Shown here: positions 1 through 8,310 of the stretch, in pieces
How the letters are laid out: each line of letters begins with the position of its first letter
How positions within the stretch are numbered: position 1 is the stretch's first letter
Origin: Photobacterium marinum
GTDB taxonomy: Bacteria; Pseudomonadota; Gammaproteobacteria; Enterobacterales; Vibrionaceae
Length of the DNA stretch: 64,000 bases
NCBI RefSeq assembly: GCF_000331515.1
Contig: NZ_AMZO01000038.1
Span: 56,265 to 120,264, forward strand
Direction: 5' to 3'
Program-made: the position numbers and the translations under genes
Notes under the pieces: generated by a model
Told to the model about the DNA's origin: nothing
Seen by the model: only the letters and a program-made list of their open reading frames with translations
Databases searched by the model: none

Positions 1-352
1 ATGCTGCGCTCATACGCGCTACCAAATCATGTGGCAGCTGAGGGCAGTCACAGGGAACAAAGCCAATCCACTCATCGTCAAGGTGGTGCAGGGCAGCATG
101 CATTCCGCCTAAAGGACCCGGATAGTTCTGAATGTGGTCACCGAAAACTTTGCCGTAGCTACGGTAACGCTCCTGGTTGCGGTTGGCATTGATGGTGATG
201 GTGTCAGTTTGTGGCTTCAGCGTTTCCATCACATGCTCAATCATTGCCCGTCCAGCCAGTTCGACTAGTCCCTTGTCGTTTCCACCCATACGGCTGGCTT
301 GTCCGCCAGCCAGGATCACCCAGCTTGTGTTCTCAGGCGTAGGCATAGTCAT
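1..352 (-). CDS. mobA: Molybdenum cofactor guanylyltransferase MobA (partial, C-terminus outside window)
   Basis: MobA transfers GMP from GTP to molybdopterin to make the guanine dinucleotide cofactor used by formate dehydrogenase. The N-terminal ~117 residues are visible and carry the nucleotidyltransferase signature LAGGQASRMGG (residues 14-24) followed by DKGLV, plus the downstream GPLGGMHAAL and FVPCDCPQLP segments typical of the family. The start is ATG at 352 (a second in-frame ATG lies at 346); it overlaps the end of tupC by about 20 bases, so it is translated as the last gene of the tup operon. The gene runs off the window. Placement after a tungstate importer and near a formate dehydrogenase fits cofactor supply for that enzyme. 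Confidence 0.93.
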   Translation of the reverse strand, partial: MTMPTPENTSWVILAGGQASRMGGNDKGLVELAGRAMIEHVMETLKPQTDTITINANRNQERYRSYGKVFGDHIQNYPGPLGGMHAALHHLDDEWIGFVPCDCPQLPHDLVARMSAA

Positions 353-1037
353 TCTTGTCCTCATCGACGAGCTGCAGATCTGCCCGTTCTACTAATTGTG
401 TTTTTGTTATTGTCCACTGGCGGCGGCAAAGGGCCGTCAGGGCATTTTTCTGGTGGCTGGTTATAACAAGGCTGGTGCCGCGCTCAAGCAGGTCTTTGGC
501 GAGGACAACTTGTCTCTCAATCGATTCTTGATCGAGGCTGGCGCTGGATTCATCCATCAGCAATACGCCGGGTTTCAGCACCCATGCTCTCGCCATGGCC
601 ACGCGCTGGCGTTCACCACCTGAAAGTACGGAAATATGTTCGTCCGCCAGCGTTTCCAACCCTACCATACGAAGGGCATGGATGGCTTCATTTCGACGCT
701 GCTGGCGGTTGCTGATGGTGAATTTCAGACCATAACAGACGTTATCGAACACAGTGCCGTCAAACATATAAGGCGTCTGGTGCATATAGATCACGCCGCC
801 CTGAGTCTGACCGCAGAAAAAACGGTTTAGCCAGGACTGCTTATGCAGGTTTACCTGGCCGGTAGTCGGTTTTTGCAGGCCGGAAAGAATTTTTAAAAGA
901 GTGGTTTTGCCTACACCGTTGTCGCCGCTTAGATAGATAGCATCTTTAGGGCCAAGGCTAAGCTGAGGAATATGAAAAAGCAGGCGATCCTTGAAACGGA
1001 TCGATAGGTTTTCTGCCTGGATAGAAATTTGAGACAT
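333..1037 (-). CDS. tupC: Tungstate ABC transporter, ATP-binding subunit
   Basis: This is the ATPase that powers tungstate (possibly molybdate) import with TupB and TupA. At 234 residues it is a single ABC domain: Walker A GDNGVGKT at 38-45, the ABC signature LSGGE at 138-142 and Walker B VLLMDE at 158-163. It lacks the C-terminal regulatory domain of ModC-type ATPases, which fits the Tup class. It lies 15 bases after tupB and overlaps mobA. The metal is inferred from the linked TupA; the sequence of the ATPase alone would not separate tungstate from molybdate. Confidence 0.88.
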   Translation of the reverse strand: MSQISIQAENLSIRFKDRLLFHIPQLSLGPKDAIYLSGDNGVGKTTLLKILSGLQKPTTGQVNLHKQSWLNRFFCGQTQGGVIYMHQTPYMFDGTVFDNVCYGLKFTISNRQQRRNEAIHALRMVGLETLADEHISVLSGGERQRVAMARAWVLKPGVLLMDESSASLDQESIERQVVLAKDLLERGTSLVITSHQKNALTALCRRQWTITKTQLVERADLQLVDEDKNDYAYA

Positions 1038-1052
1038 TACCTGTTCCCCGGC

Positions 1053-1754
1053 TTAGTTAGTGCGCAGGTGGCCTTTACCACGAGCGACAGACAAAAAGAA
1101 GTTTAACACCAGTGCCAGAATTAATAGCACCATACCCAGGGCAACACCTTGAGCGAATGCGCCTTTTGAGCTTTCTAGCGCAATGGCGGTCGGGATGTTG
1201 CGGGTTGAATTCATAATATTGCCGCCAACCATCATGGAACAGCCGACTTCGGTAATGATGCGGCTGAATGATGCAATGACTGCGGCAAGCAGTGAGAAAC
1301 GGCTTTCCCACATCAGGCTGCCGAATGCTCTCGGATAGCTTGCGCCCAGTGTGATGGAAGTTTCCCAGGCACGTCGGTCACTGTGCTGAAAGGCCGCGTG
1401 CATCATGGAGACGAGGATAGGGAAGCAGATCAGCATCTGGCCCAGGATCATCGCTTGTTGAGTAAAGAGCATTTTCCAGTCGCCAAGTGGCCCTGATCGT
1501 GAGAGCAGCATATAAAGCAGCAGGCCGATAACCACTGTTGGGATTGACTGAAAAGTATTAAATAGAGACAGAAGCAGCCAGCGCCCAGGAAATCTGCCGT
1601 AGGCGAGGGCGAATGCAATAAGCAAAGCCGGCAGCAGCACAATACTGATTGCCAGCAGAGATACAGAGAATGAAACACCAACGATCCCCCAGAGAGCGGG
1701 ATCGCCGCTCAGCAAAAGCTGAACGGCTTGTTGGCTGGTTTGCCAGATAGTCAT
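1053..1754 (-). CDS. tupB: Tungstate ABC transporter, permease
   Basis: A 233-residue inner-membrane permease with five or six hydrophobic segments. Near residue 130-150 it has a cytoplasmic loop of the EAA type (ETSITLGASYPRAFGS), where the ATPase docks. Length and layout match TupB/WtpB-type permeases. It starts 6 bases after the tupA stop and ends 15 bases before tupC, so the three genes form a tight operon. Assignment rests on fold, motif and neighbours. Confidence 0.88.
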   Translation of the reverse strand: MTIWQTSQQAVQLLLSGDPALWGIVGVSFSVSLLAISIVLLPALLIAFALAYGRFPGRWLLLSLFNTFQSIPTVVIGLLLYMLLSRSGPLGDWKMLFTQQAMILGQMLICFPILVSMMHAAFQHSDRRAWETSITLGASYPRAFGSLMWESRFSLLAAVIASFSRIITEVGCSMMVGGNIMNSTRNIPTAIALESSKGAFAQGVALGMVLLILALVLNFFLSVARGKGHLRTN

Positions 1755-1760
1755 TTATTA

Positions 1761-2567
1761 TCAGATAGCATCTGCGACAAACAGCTGTTCACCGTGTCGC
1801 TTGTAGTTATTGATCATTTTTTGTGCTTTCGGATTTACCAACCAGTCGCTGAAAGTTTTCGCGCCCTGGTAGTTGATGTCCGGGTAGCGGCTTGGGTTTA
1901 CCAGAATAACCTGGTACGGGTTGAACAGACGCTCGTCGCCCTGAACCATGATGGCAAGGTCTAGCTTGTTTTGGTATGCCAGCCAAGTACCACGGTCTGT
2001 CATAGTGTAGCCCTGAAGCTCAGAAGCCATGTTCAGTGTCGGACCCATGCCCTGGCCAACTGCTTTGTAGCCGCCGAAGTTTGGTTCCATCTTAGTTTGA
2101 GCCCACAGGTTCAGTTCTTTCTTGTGAGTACCGGAGTCATCACCACGAGAAACGAAAGTCGCGCTGTAAGATGCAATTTTCGTCATTGCATCAGCAACAT
2201 CTTTGTCGCCTTCGATTTTAGCCGGGTCGCTCTTAGGACCAACGATCACAAAGTCGTTGTGCATCAGTTTACGAGGAAGCACGCCGTAGCCGTTCTCAAC
2301 GAACTTGGCTTCAGCCTTAGGTGCGTGAGTCATCACCAGGTCAACATCGCCGTTTTGACCCATGCGCAGGGATTTACCTGTGCCAGCAGCCAGAACGTCA
2401 ACACTGTAGCCAGTGTCTTTCTTGAACTCAGGCAGCAAGTAGTCAAGCAGACCTGAATGATAGGTACTGGTTGTTGTTGCCAGACGGATGGTCATGTTTT
2501 CAGCGGCTTGAACTGCGCTCGCAGAAGCAAGGGCCAGAATCACAAAAGTTGTTTTTAGAAATTTCAT
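1761..2567 (-). CDS. tupA: Tungstate-binding periplasmic protein
   Basis: The 268-residue protein has a clear Sec signal peptide cleaved after about residue 21 (VQA|AE). It then carries the TTTS stretch at residues 31-34, the oxyanion-binding signature of TupA proteins; ModA proteins lack this pattern. It is the first gene of tupA-tupB-tupC-mobA. The probable promoter is of the sigma-54 type (2674-2691), followed by a ~95-base untranslated leader. Context with formate dehydrogenase suggests it gathers tungstate for a W/Mo enzyme. Binding of molybdate as well cannot be excluded from sequence. Confidence 0.9.
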   Translation of the reverse strand: MKFLKTTFVILALASASAVQAAENMTIRLATTTSTYHSGLLDYLLPEFKKDTGYSVDVLAAGTGKSLRMGQNGDVDLVMTHAPKAEAKFVENGYGVLPRKLMHNDFVIVGPKSDPAKIEGDKDVADAMTKIASYSATFVSRGDDSGTHKKELNLWAQTKMEPNFGGYKAVGQGMGPTLNMASELQGYTMTDRGTWLAYQNKLDLAIMVQGDERLFNPYQVILVNPSRYPDINYQGAKTFSDWLVNPKAQKMINNYKRHGEQLFVADAI

Positions 2568-2602
2568 TGGTCTTCCTGACTTAACCGTTAATGAATTAGT
2601 TC

Positions 2603-2655
2603 AGCGGGTAACTAGCGTAAAGTTTGAGGCTTATCGCTGAGGAGTCTTACCCGTC
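2603..2655 (-). promoter_or_regulatory. Structured leader of the tupA mRNA
   Basis: Between the predicted promoter and tupA lies a nested inverted repeat: outer arms CGGGTAA (2605-2611) and TTACCCG (2647-2653), inner arms AGCG (2614-2617) and CGCT (2635-2638). No poly-U run follows, so it is not a plain terminator. I do not recognise the Moco riboswitch consensus. It may be an RNA control element or simply a stable leader. Confidence 0.35.
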
Positions 2656-2673
2656 CGTTATAAGCGGTTCCCT

Positions 2674-2691
2674 TAGCAAATCGAATGCCAG
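2674..2691 (-). promoter_or_regulatory. Sigma-54 promoter of tupABC-mobA
   Basis: Read on the minus strand the site is CTGGCATTCGATTTGCTA. It has GG and GC separated by exactly 10 bases and matches the consensus TGGCACG-N4-TTGCW at nearly every strong position. The dyad at 2821-2835 is about 130 bases upstream, a normal distance for an enhancer bound by an NtrC-type activator, and such an activator is encoded just beyond it. Confidence 0.8.
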
Positions 2692-2820
2692 GTTGCTTGT
2701 GTGACAATATTTTATCGCGAGAGCTATCAGTAACCTAATGATTTAAAACAAATTTGAGTGGGTTGTCATGATGTCAGCCCGGAATCGATGATAAACGGCT
2801 TTGACATTAATCTATGCGGT

Positions 2821-2835
2821 GAGACAAAATGTCGC
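2821..2835. promoter_or_regulatory. Dyad operator GAGACA-AAA-TGTCGC, likely enhancer for the sigma-54 regulator
   Basis: An inverted repeat with 6-base arms around AAA, placed between tupA and the regulator gene. The same motif recurs near the fdh promoters (23847-23860 and 25195-25277). Its position 27 bases before the regulator ATG suggests it also affects that gene's own promoter, probably as autoregulation. Confidence 0.6.
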
Positions 2836-2862
2836 ACTCACTCCCTTAATTAAAATAATGTT

Positions 2863-4335
2863 ATGTCTGAAACTGCAGCCTCTACCTGGTCTGCGATGTC
2901 GGTTCTCGTTGTTGATGACGAACCGGGCATGCGCGCAATTCTTAAAAAAGCCCTTGGAAAGAAGTTTGCCCAGGTCGATACCGCTGGTAGCGTGGAAGAA
3001 GCCGAAGAGCTTCGCAAGCGCTGCCATTTTGACTTATTGATCGTAGATATCAACCTGCCTGGCCGCTCAGGTATTGAGTGGCATGAAGCTTTTGATCCGT
3101 CGACACGCCGTAGTGATGTGATTTTCATGACCGGATACGCTGATCTTGAGACGGCAATCAAGGCACTGCGTGCGGGTGCTTCAGACTTCATTCTAAAACC
3201 TTTCAACCTCGATCAAATGATGCAGTCGGTAAACCGTTGCATGGAAAGGCGGTTAGTTGAACGTCAGAAATTTGCATTGCAGCGTGATGTTGAGCGTAGT
3301 CATCCGGTAGATATTATCGGCGATGCGCCGCGTACCCTGATGATGAAGAAGATGATTTCTCAGGTGGCACCATCGCTGGCTGCGGTTTTGGTTGAAGGCG
3401 AATCCGGTACGGGTAAAGAATTGGTTGCCCGTGCGCTTCACCAGTTAAGTAAACGAAATGGCCCGTTTGTGCCGTTGAACTGTGGTGCAATTGCACCGGA
3501 TCTGCTGGAAAGCGAACTGTTCGGTCATGTTTCAGGGGCTTTTACCGGCGCTAAGAAAGGGCGTGAAGGTCTGTTTCGGGTAGCAAACAATGGCACGCTG
3601 TTTCTGGATGAAATCGGTGAAATGCCGTTGTCTATGCAGTCATCGCTGTTGCGGGCACTGGAGCAGAAGGCGATTCGTCCGGTTGGTGCAGAGCGCGAAG
3701 TTCCTGTTGATGTACGGATTGTGGCTGCAACTAACCGAAACCTGAAGCAGGAAGTCGAAGAAGGCCGTTTCCGTCGCGATTTATATTACCGCTTAAACGT
3801 ATTGACTATAGAACTGCCTGCATTGCGTGATCGCCAGGAAGATATTCCGGCACTGGCTCACCACTTTACTCAGCAGCTGGCAAAAGATTTGGGTGTGAAG
3901 CCGGTCAGTTGGACACATGAAGATATCAGTTCCATGCAAGCCTATGACTGGCCGGGTAATATCCGTGAACTGCGAAATATGATGGAGCGCTGCTTGTTAC
4001 TGGGTAAGCCACCAGCTGAATACTGGCGTGAACTGGCGGGGGATATTCCGGCATATTCGGTTGCGGATATTGAAGCAGAACCTGTTCTTGAGGATGAGAA
4101 TGCTGCCGCGAACGAAAGTGCAGATGATAAACGTCCTTGTACTTGTACCAGCTTCGAAGGGAATGAAACCTTCTGTTATCCGAGCGACTGGACGCTGAAA
4201 GAGGTTGAGAAAGCCCACATCATGCAGGTTGTCGACAGCAACGAGGGCAATAAATCAGCGGCAGCACGCCAGCTTGGTGTAGCCCGTAAAACGCTTGAGC
4301 GTAAGTTTAAAGAGTGGTCAGAAGAAGACGCCTGA
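2863..4335 (+). CDS. Sigma-54-dependent response regulator (NtrC family) of the tup/fdh regulon
   Basis: A 490-residue activator in three parts. The receiver (1-125) has phospho-acceptor Asp62 (LLIVDINLPG) and a KPF switch motif. The AAA+ domain (about 150-390) has Walker A GESGTGKE at 179-186 and the sigma-54 contact loop GAFTGA at 225-230. A Fis-type helix-turn-helix lies at the end (about 450-485, GNKSAAARQLGVARKTLERK). The linker before the HTH holds Cys426, Cys428 and Cys438 (PCTCTSFEGNETFC), unusual for this family and possibly a metal or redox site. The gene is divergent from tupA and followed 16 bases later by its kinase. Control of tup and fdh is inferred from the promoters and shared dyads. 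Confidence 0.9.
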   Translation: MSETAASTWSAMSVLVVDDEPGMRAILKKALGKKFAQVDTAGSVEEAEELRKRCHFDLLIVDINLPGRSGIEWHEAFDPSTRRSDVIFMTGYADLETAIKALRAGASDFILKPFNLDQMMQSVNRCMERRLVERQKFALQRDVERSHPVDIIGDAPRTLMMKKMISQVAPSLAAVLVEGESGTGKELVARALHQLSKRNGPFVPLNCGAIAPDLLESELFGHVSGAFTGAKKGREGLFRVANNGTLFLDEIGEMPLSMQSSLLRALEQKAIRPVGAEREVPVDVRIVAATNRNLKQEVEEGRFRRDLYYRLNVLTIELPALRDRQEDIPALAHHFTQQLAKDLGVKPVSWTHEDISSMQAYDWPGNIRELRNMMERCLLLGKPPAEYWRELAGDIPAYSVADIEAEPVLEDENAAANESADDKRPCTCTSFEGNETFCYPSDWTLKEVEKAHIMQVVDSNEGNKSAAARQLGVARKTLERKFKEWSEEDA

Positions 4336-4351
4336 TTAGGAAACACAGACG

Positions 4352-6388
4352 ATGAAAACATTTTTGGCGATGTGGATTAGGCGGTTTCGCACTATGGTGC
4401 GATATCGACTTTTGCTTCTGACCTCTACCCCTATTTTTATTACGCTGTTGGTGCTGATAGCACTAACAATGTACTGGACATTTATGTACACCTGGCAGAA
4501 TGCACTGAAGAATGTGCGTGCTGACCTTGCCGTTTCTCATCACAGTATGGTGCTGTTGCAAAAGCAGCAACGTATGCGCCTGACATCGCTGACAGAGTCA
4601 TATGATTTTCAGTATTTAATGAGAAATGATGAAGCCGCACTTATAGACTGGGTAAGTCGCCAGGCTCGTCGTTATGATCTTGACTTTGTTGTGCTTCATC
4701 CGGCATCGGCTCTGGGGGAGTTCCCGAAATCAAATCGCCATTTATTACTGCAAGGTGAAGAGCAAACTTTTTTCCAGCGACTGAGTACTCCTGAGCTGGA
4801 AGATTTACATGCAGATTTACCTGCACGGGCGCAAATACCTTTGTTGCAAGAAGGCGCAATCGAGACTAAAGGACTGGTTAGCCGTAGTCTGATCCCGATT
4901 TTCAATGAAGATAATAATCTGCAATGGATTATCGACGGCGGTATGTTGCTGAACAACAGTACCTCCTTGGTGGATAGAATCCGTGATTTGGTTTATGCGG
5001 CTGATACGTTGCCAGAAGGTAGCATAGGTACTGTTACTCTGTTTATGGACGACGTTCGTGTCAGTACCAACGTTCCGCTCGATAGTGAAAAGCTGAATGG
5101 TCGTGCGATTGGTACCAGGGTTTCAGAGGAAGTAAGACAGGCCGTTCTGGATAAGGGAGAAACTTGGTTCGGCCGGGCATTTGTTTATGATGCTTGGTAT
5201 GTTTCCGGTTATGAGCCGCTCAAAGATCACAACGACGATATTATCGGAATGTTGTATACCGGTTATTTGGAGTGGCCGTTGATTCGGATCTACCTGACCA
5301 ATCTGGTTGAGCTGGGCTTCGGCATTGTATTTGTTTTGTTGGTTTCCGGTATTGTGGTTTACCGTGGTGCCCGTGATTTGTTTTTGCCGATTGAAAAGAT
5401 TCACCATGTCGTCAAATCCGTCCAGGTGGGTAAAGATTGTCGAATTGGTGAGCTGGATTTGGTCGAAGACCATGAGTTGGAAATCCTTGGCCGGCAGTTT
5501 GATAGCATGCTCGATTTGTTGCAATTGCGAAATGAAGAGATCAAACAGGCTTCACTGGAGTTGGAAGATAAAGTGAAGGAGCGCACTCAGAGCCTTCACG
5601 AAAAAACCGAGGAACTTGAGCAGCATATTAAGCTGCTGAATCAGGCTCGCAGCAAGCTGGTAACCAGTGAAAAACTGGCTGCGCTTGGAGAACTGACTGC
5701 AGGTATTGCTCATGAAATTAACAACCCGACAGCAGTCATTCTGGGTAATGTCGAGTTGTTGCAGTTCGAACTTGAAGACGATGCTGAAAGGGTTAAGGAA
5801 GAGCTGGAAGCTATCCACCAGCAAATTGACCGTATTCGGAATATTACCCGCAGTCTGTTGCAATATAGCCGCCAGGGTGGGGTACAGGATGAAGTGACAT
5901 GGCAGCATTTAAACCCGATTGTTGAAGAGAGTCTGACTTTGGTTCGTCCTGGTATTAAGAAGAAGGCGATTGAGATCGAAGTCAGCCTGAATGCAAGGTG
6001 CTGTGTTGAAGTAAACCGTCACCAGCTTTTACAGGTTCTGGTGAACCTTCAGATGAATGGTGTCCATGCTATGGACGGTCAGGGATTGCTCGAAGTGAAG
6101 TCAGAAGACTGGCTGGGTGAGCAAGGTGAACCGATTGGTGCTGTGGTACATATCAAAGATCACGGTTGTGGTATCAGCAAGGAAAATATCGACAGGATTT
6201 TTGACCCTTTCTATACCACGCGGCGTAGCGGTACAGGACTTGGGTTGTCAGTCAGTCAGAGCATAATCAGCCAGATTGGCGGAGAAATATGTGTTGAGTC
6301 TGAGCCGGGTGAAGGAGCAACATTTTCTGTTTATTTGCCAGAAAAGGCAATAACAGATGATAAACTTGAACTGGCTGTAGAATTATGA
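4352..6388 (+). CDS. Sensor histidine kinase partnered with the sigma-54 regulator
   Basis: A 678-residue membrane kinase. It has TM1 at about 19-43, a large periplasmic region (44-315) whose WFGRAFV..WYVSGYEPL part resembles Cache-type sensors, and TM2 at about 316-337. A HAMP-like and coiled-coil stretch (340-440) leads to a HisKA domain with His454 (AGIAHEINNP). The HATPase domain has a variant N box (LVNLQMNGVHAM), DHGCGI and GTGLGLSV. It lies 16 bases after the regulator gene and is followed by a strong terminator. The ligand is unknown; formate, an oxyanion or a respiratory signal are all possible given the neighbours. Confidence 0.9.
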   Translation: MKTFLAMWIRRFRTMVRYRLLLLTSTPIFITLLVLIALTMYWTFMYTWQNALKNVRADLAVSHHSMVLLQKQQRMRLTSLTESYDFQYLMRNDEAALIDWVSRQARRYDLDFVVLHPASALGEFPKSNRHLLLQGEEQTFFQRLSTPELEDLHADLPARAQIPLLQEGAIETKGLVSRSLIPIFNEDNNLQWIIDGGMLLNNSTSLVDRIRDLVYAADTLPEGSIGTVTLFMDDVRVSTNVPLDSEKLNGRAIGTRVSEEVRQAVLDKGETWFGRAFVYDAWYVSGYEPLKDHNDDIIGMLYTGYLEWPLIRIYLTNLVELGFGIVFVLLVSGIVVYRGARDLFLPIEKIHHVVKSVQVGKDCRIGELDLVEDHELEILGRQFDSMLDLLQLRNEEIKQASLELEDKVKERTQSLHEKTEELEQHIKLLNQARSKLVTSEKLAALGELTAGIAHEINNPTAVILGNVELLQFELEDDAERVKEELEAIHQQIDRIRNITRSLLQYSRQGGVQDEVTWQHLNPIVEESLTLVRPGIKKKAIEIEVSLNARCCVEVNRHQLLQVLVNLQMNGVHAMDGQGLLEVKSEDWLGEQGEPIGAVVHIKDHGCGISKENIDRIFDPFYTTRRSGTGLGLSVSQSIISQIGGEICVESEPGEGATFSVYLPEKAITDDKLELAVEL

Positions 6389-6420
6389 ACTGCTGACAGT
6401 TGAAGATTTACAATCTAATA

Positions 6421-6457
6421 AATAATAAAGGCATGACTGGATCATGCCTTTATTATT
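6421..6457. terminator. Terminator after the sensor kinase gene
   Basis: A 16-bp perfect stem (AATAATAAAGGCATGA and its complement) closes on a 5-base loop. It works in both directions, so it can also end transcription of the small minus-strand gene at 6499-6606. Confidence 0.85.
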
Positions 6458-6498
6458 TCTGCTAGCAGAATATTATTTTATGCGTAATTTTTTTTGCA

Positions 6499-6606
6499 TT
6501 ATGTACCCATGAAAATTAAACCGACAAACATACAAGTTAAAGAAAATAGTGCTGTCCGCCGTATAATACCCATGCGATTCGGGAATATCATTTCATCGTG
6601 TTGCAT
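6499..6606 (-). CDS. Small single-pass membrane protein, 35 residues, not recognised
   Basis: A short reading frame with a strong ribosome-binding site (AAAGGAG, 7 bases before ATG 6606). It has charged residues at the front, a RR pair at 16-17, then one hydrophobic helix (ALFSLTCMFVGLIF, about 19-32), so an N-in single-pass inner-membrane topology is likely. A possible promoter lies upstream on the minus strand (TATACT at about 6653-6658, a weak -35 18 bases before). The terminator at 6421-6457 follows. I know of no family for it. It could be a regulator of a membrane complex or a toxin-like peptide. Confidence 0.6.
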   Translation of the reverse strand: MQHDEMIFPNRMGIIRRTALFSLTCMFVGLIFMGT

Positions 6607-6791
6607 ACAATTCTCCTTTATGAGCAGAATAGGTCGTTTTTATTATCTACCTCAGTATAGAACAGGATTTTCACTACTGAGAAAAGGGCTCGAACCAGCT
6701 GAGAGTTCGGAACTTGTTAATATCCATAATAAAATCGTACCTATTAAAAACTGATGTCTATAATTATGAAAAAAGGAGAGTGGTGACATTT

Positions 6792-7148
6792 ATGAAATTG
6801 ATGGTTCTGGCTATAGGTGTTTTGCTGCAATTTATAGCATTGTATATTGCTTTTTATCTGGATATGCCGGGGAATATCTATCTCGCAACTTTAATATCTG
6901 TCTTGTCAATTTGTAGTCTAATAACAATTCGGGGACTAATGGCACCGGTTTGTTTGCTCGCAGGGATTTTGATTGGTCTTTCACTTTCACATAATGAATC
7001 CGATCTTGAATTTTTGGCTAAATTAGAAAATTCAGTACAAAGCCTTTTTGTTAATGGTTCACATGCTCTCAAAAATATCGAAACAGACGCTATTACCGAT
7101 TATCTACCTGGAGAGTTGGAATCAACAGCTCTTGCCCGGCAAAAATGA
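6792..7148 (+). CDS. Small membrane protein of unknown function
   Basis: The 118-residue product has three hydrophobic stretches at about residues 3-22, 29-43 and 48-64. A polar tail rich in acidic residues and Leu follows (SHNESDLEFLAKLENSV). A purine-rich GGAGAG at 6775-6780 precedes ATG 6792 by 11 bases; GTG at 6783 is an alternative start. The gene overlaps the end of mltD, which is on the other strand, by 56 bases. No family is recognised. Confidence 0.55.
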   Translation: MKLMVLAIGVLLQFIALYIAFYLDMPGNIYLATLISVLSICSLITIRGLMAPVCLLAGILIGLSLSHNESDLEFLAKLENSVQSLFVNGSHALKNIETDAITDYLPGELESTALARQK

Positions 7149-8310
7149 TTGAATCGGATAAATTATTCACGCTTTTAATCATAGAAACGGAAGTATTGTT
7201 TAAGGAAGCAAGTTCACTAAGAGATTCACCAATCCGAATGTGGTGAATCGTGAATTTTTGTTTAACGTAGACACTGCTCTCCTTATTTTTGTAGAACATG
7301 TCTTTGGTTTTACTTGGAATTAATATTCGGTTATCCCTTTGGGCAAAAGTATAGCCATTAGTATAAGCAGGATTGAGAGCATATAGTTCGACACTGTTGA
7401 TACCAGCATGTTGTGCGATGATATCAAGATTTACCTTTTCGTTAATAATGACTTCGGTAACAACAGGCTCTGCTGAAATCGGTGTCAGATCCAGCTTATA
7501 TTTGTTTCTGTACTTAACCAGGTTAGTCATTGCCAGAAGTTTAGGTACGTATAATTGTGTTTCTGTTGGAAGTTTTAGTGCCCAAAAATCAGTTGGTTCA
7601 CCTTGAGAACGGTTTTCTTTAATGGCATTTCTGACTCTTGCCTCACCTGTGTTGTAAGCAGCCAGAGCATGTAACCAGTTTTCGTCAAATCGTTCGTACA
7701 GATATTCAAGTAGATCTAAAGCGGCTTCAGTTGAAGATATGATATCCCTGCGTCCATCATAGCCGGCTAAAAATTCCAAACCAAATGTTTTAGCTGTTGG
7801 TTCAGTAATTTGCCACAGCCCGGCAGCTCCGCGGTGAGAATAAGCGAATTGATCAAATGAGCTTTCAACAAAGGGCAGTAATGCTATTTCAATAGGCATA
7901 TCGCGCTTCTTCACCTGCTCATAGATATAGAACAGGAATGGCCGGGCACGTTCAGTAACAGTATCAATATGGTATTGGTTGCTTAAGTACCAGTTCTTAT
8001 AGTACATAACCTGTTTATTGGGCGGGACTCTTAACGAAAAAGAATGGCCTAAAACCTTCCAAAGGTCTGTCTCAATATTTTTTGCTACTTTCCTGCTTTT
8101 TTCTTCGGTTGTCTGAAGTGGGCCTCCGGTAGCAACATAGCTGCCTTCCTGCATTTTTTTGCTGATAATACATTGACTGACAATGTTTTCCGGGAAATTA
8201 TCAATGTTCATTATCAGTTCTGACTCAATTGTCGGAGGGATAATGACATCATTGAGTCCCTGGCAACCAGCCATTAAGAAAGAGGTAAGCAGGATTAACT
8301 TTAACTTCAT
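7093..8310 (-). CDS. mltD: Membrane-bound lytic murein transglycosylase D-like lipoprotein
   Basis: This enzyme cleaves the glycan strands of peptidoglycan to 1,6-anhydro products at the outer membrane. A lipobox (LMAGC, Cys16) ends the signal. The SLT domain has the catalytic Glu149 in FVESSFDQFAYS, then GAAGLWQI and AAYNTGEARV. The C-terminal part holds a LysM-like peptidoglycan-binding repeat (about 352-398, IRIGESLSELASLNN..). At 405 residues it is slightly shorter than E. coli MltD (452), apparently with fewer LysM repeats. Its 3' end runs into the convergent gene ending at 7148. Confidence 0.85.
   Translation of the reverse strand: MKLKLILLTSFLMAGCQGLNDVIIPPTIESELIMNIDNFPENIVSQCIISKKMQEGSYVATGGPLQTTEEKSRKVAKNIETDLWKVLGHSFSLRVPPNKQVMYYKNWYLSNQYHIDTVTERARPFLFYIYEQVKKRDMPIEIALLPFVESSFDQFAYSHRGAAGLWQITEPTAKTFGLEFLAGYDGRRDIISSTEAALDLLEYLYERFDENWLHALAAYNTGEARVRNAIKENRSQGEPTDFWALKLPTETQLYVPKLLAMTNLVKYRNKYKLDLTPISAEPVVTEVIINEKVNLDIIAQHAGINSVELYALNPAYTNGYTFAQRDNRILIPSKTKDMFYKNKESSVYVKQKFTIHHIRIGESLSELASLNNTSVSMIKSVNNLSDSIIFAGQELLIPTLQVDNR

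Noticed and set aside
2603..2655. Moco/Tuco riboswitch before tupA
   Set aside because: The conserved loops of the E. coli moaA-type element are not seen; only a generic nested hairpin is supported.
6670..6720. GGGCTCGAACCAGCTGAG resembling a tRNA T-arm
   Set aside because: No matching acceptor stem or anticodon arm around it.
6494..6754. An 86-codon plus-strand frame
   Set aside because: No ribosome site and mixed composition; the opposite strand has a better gene (6499-6606) with a strong Shine-Dalgarno.
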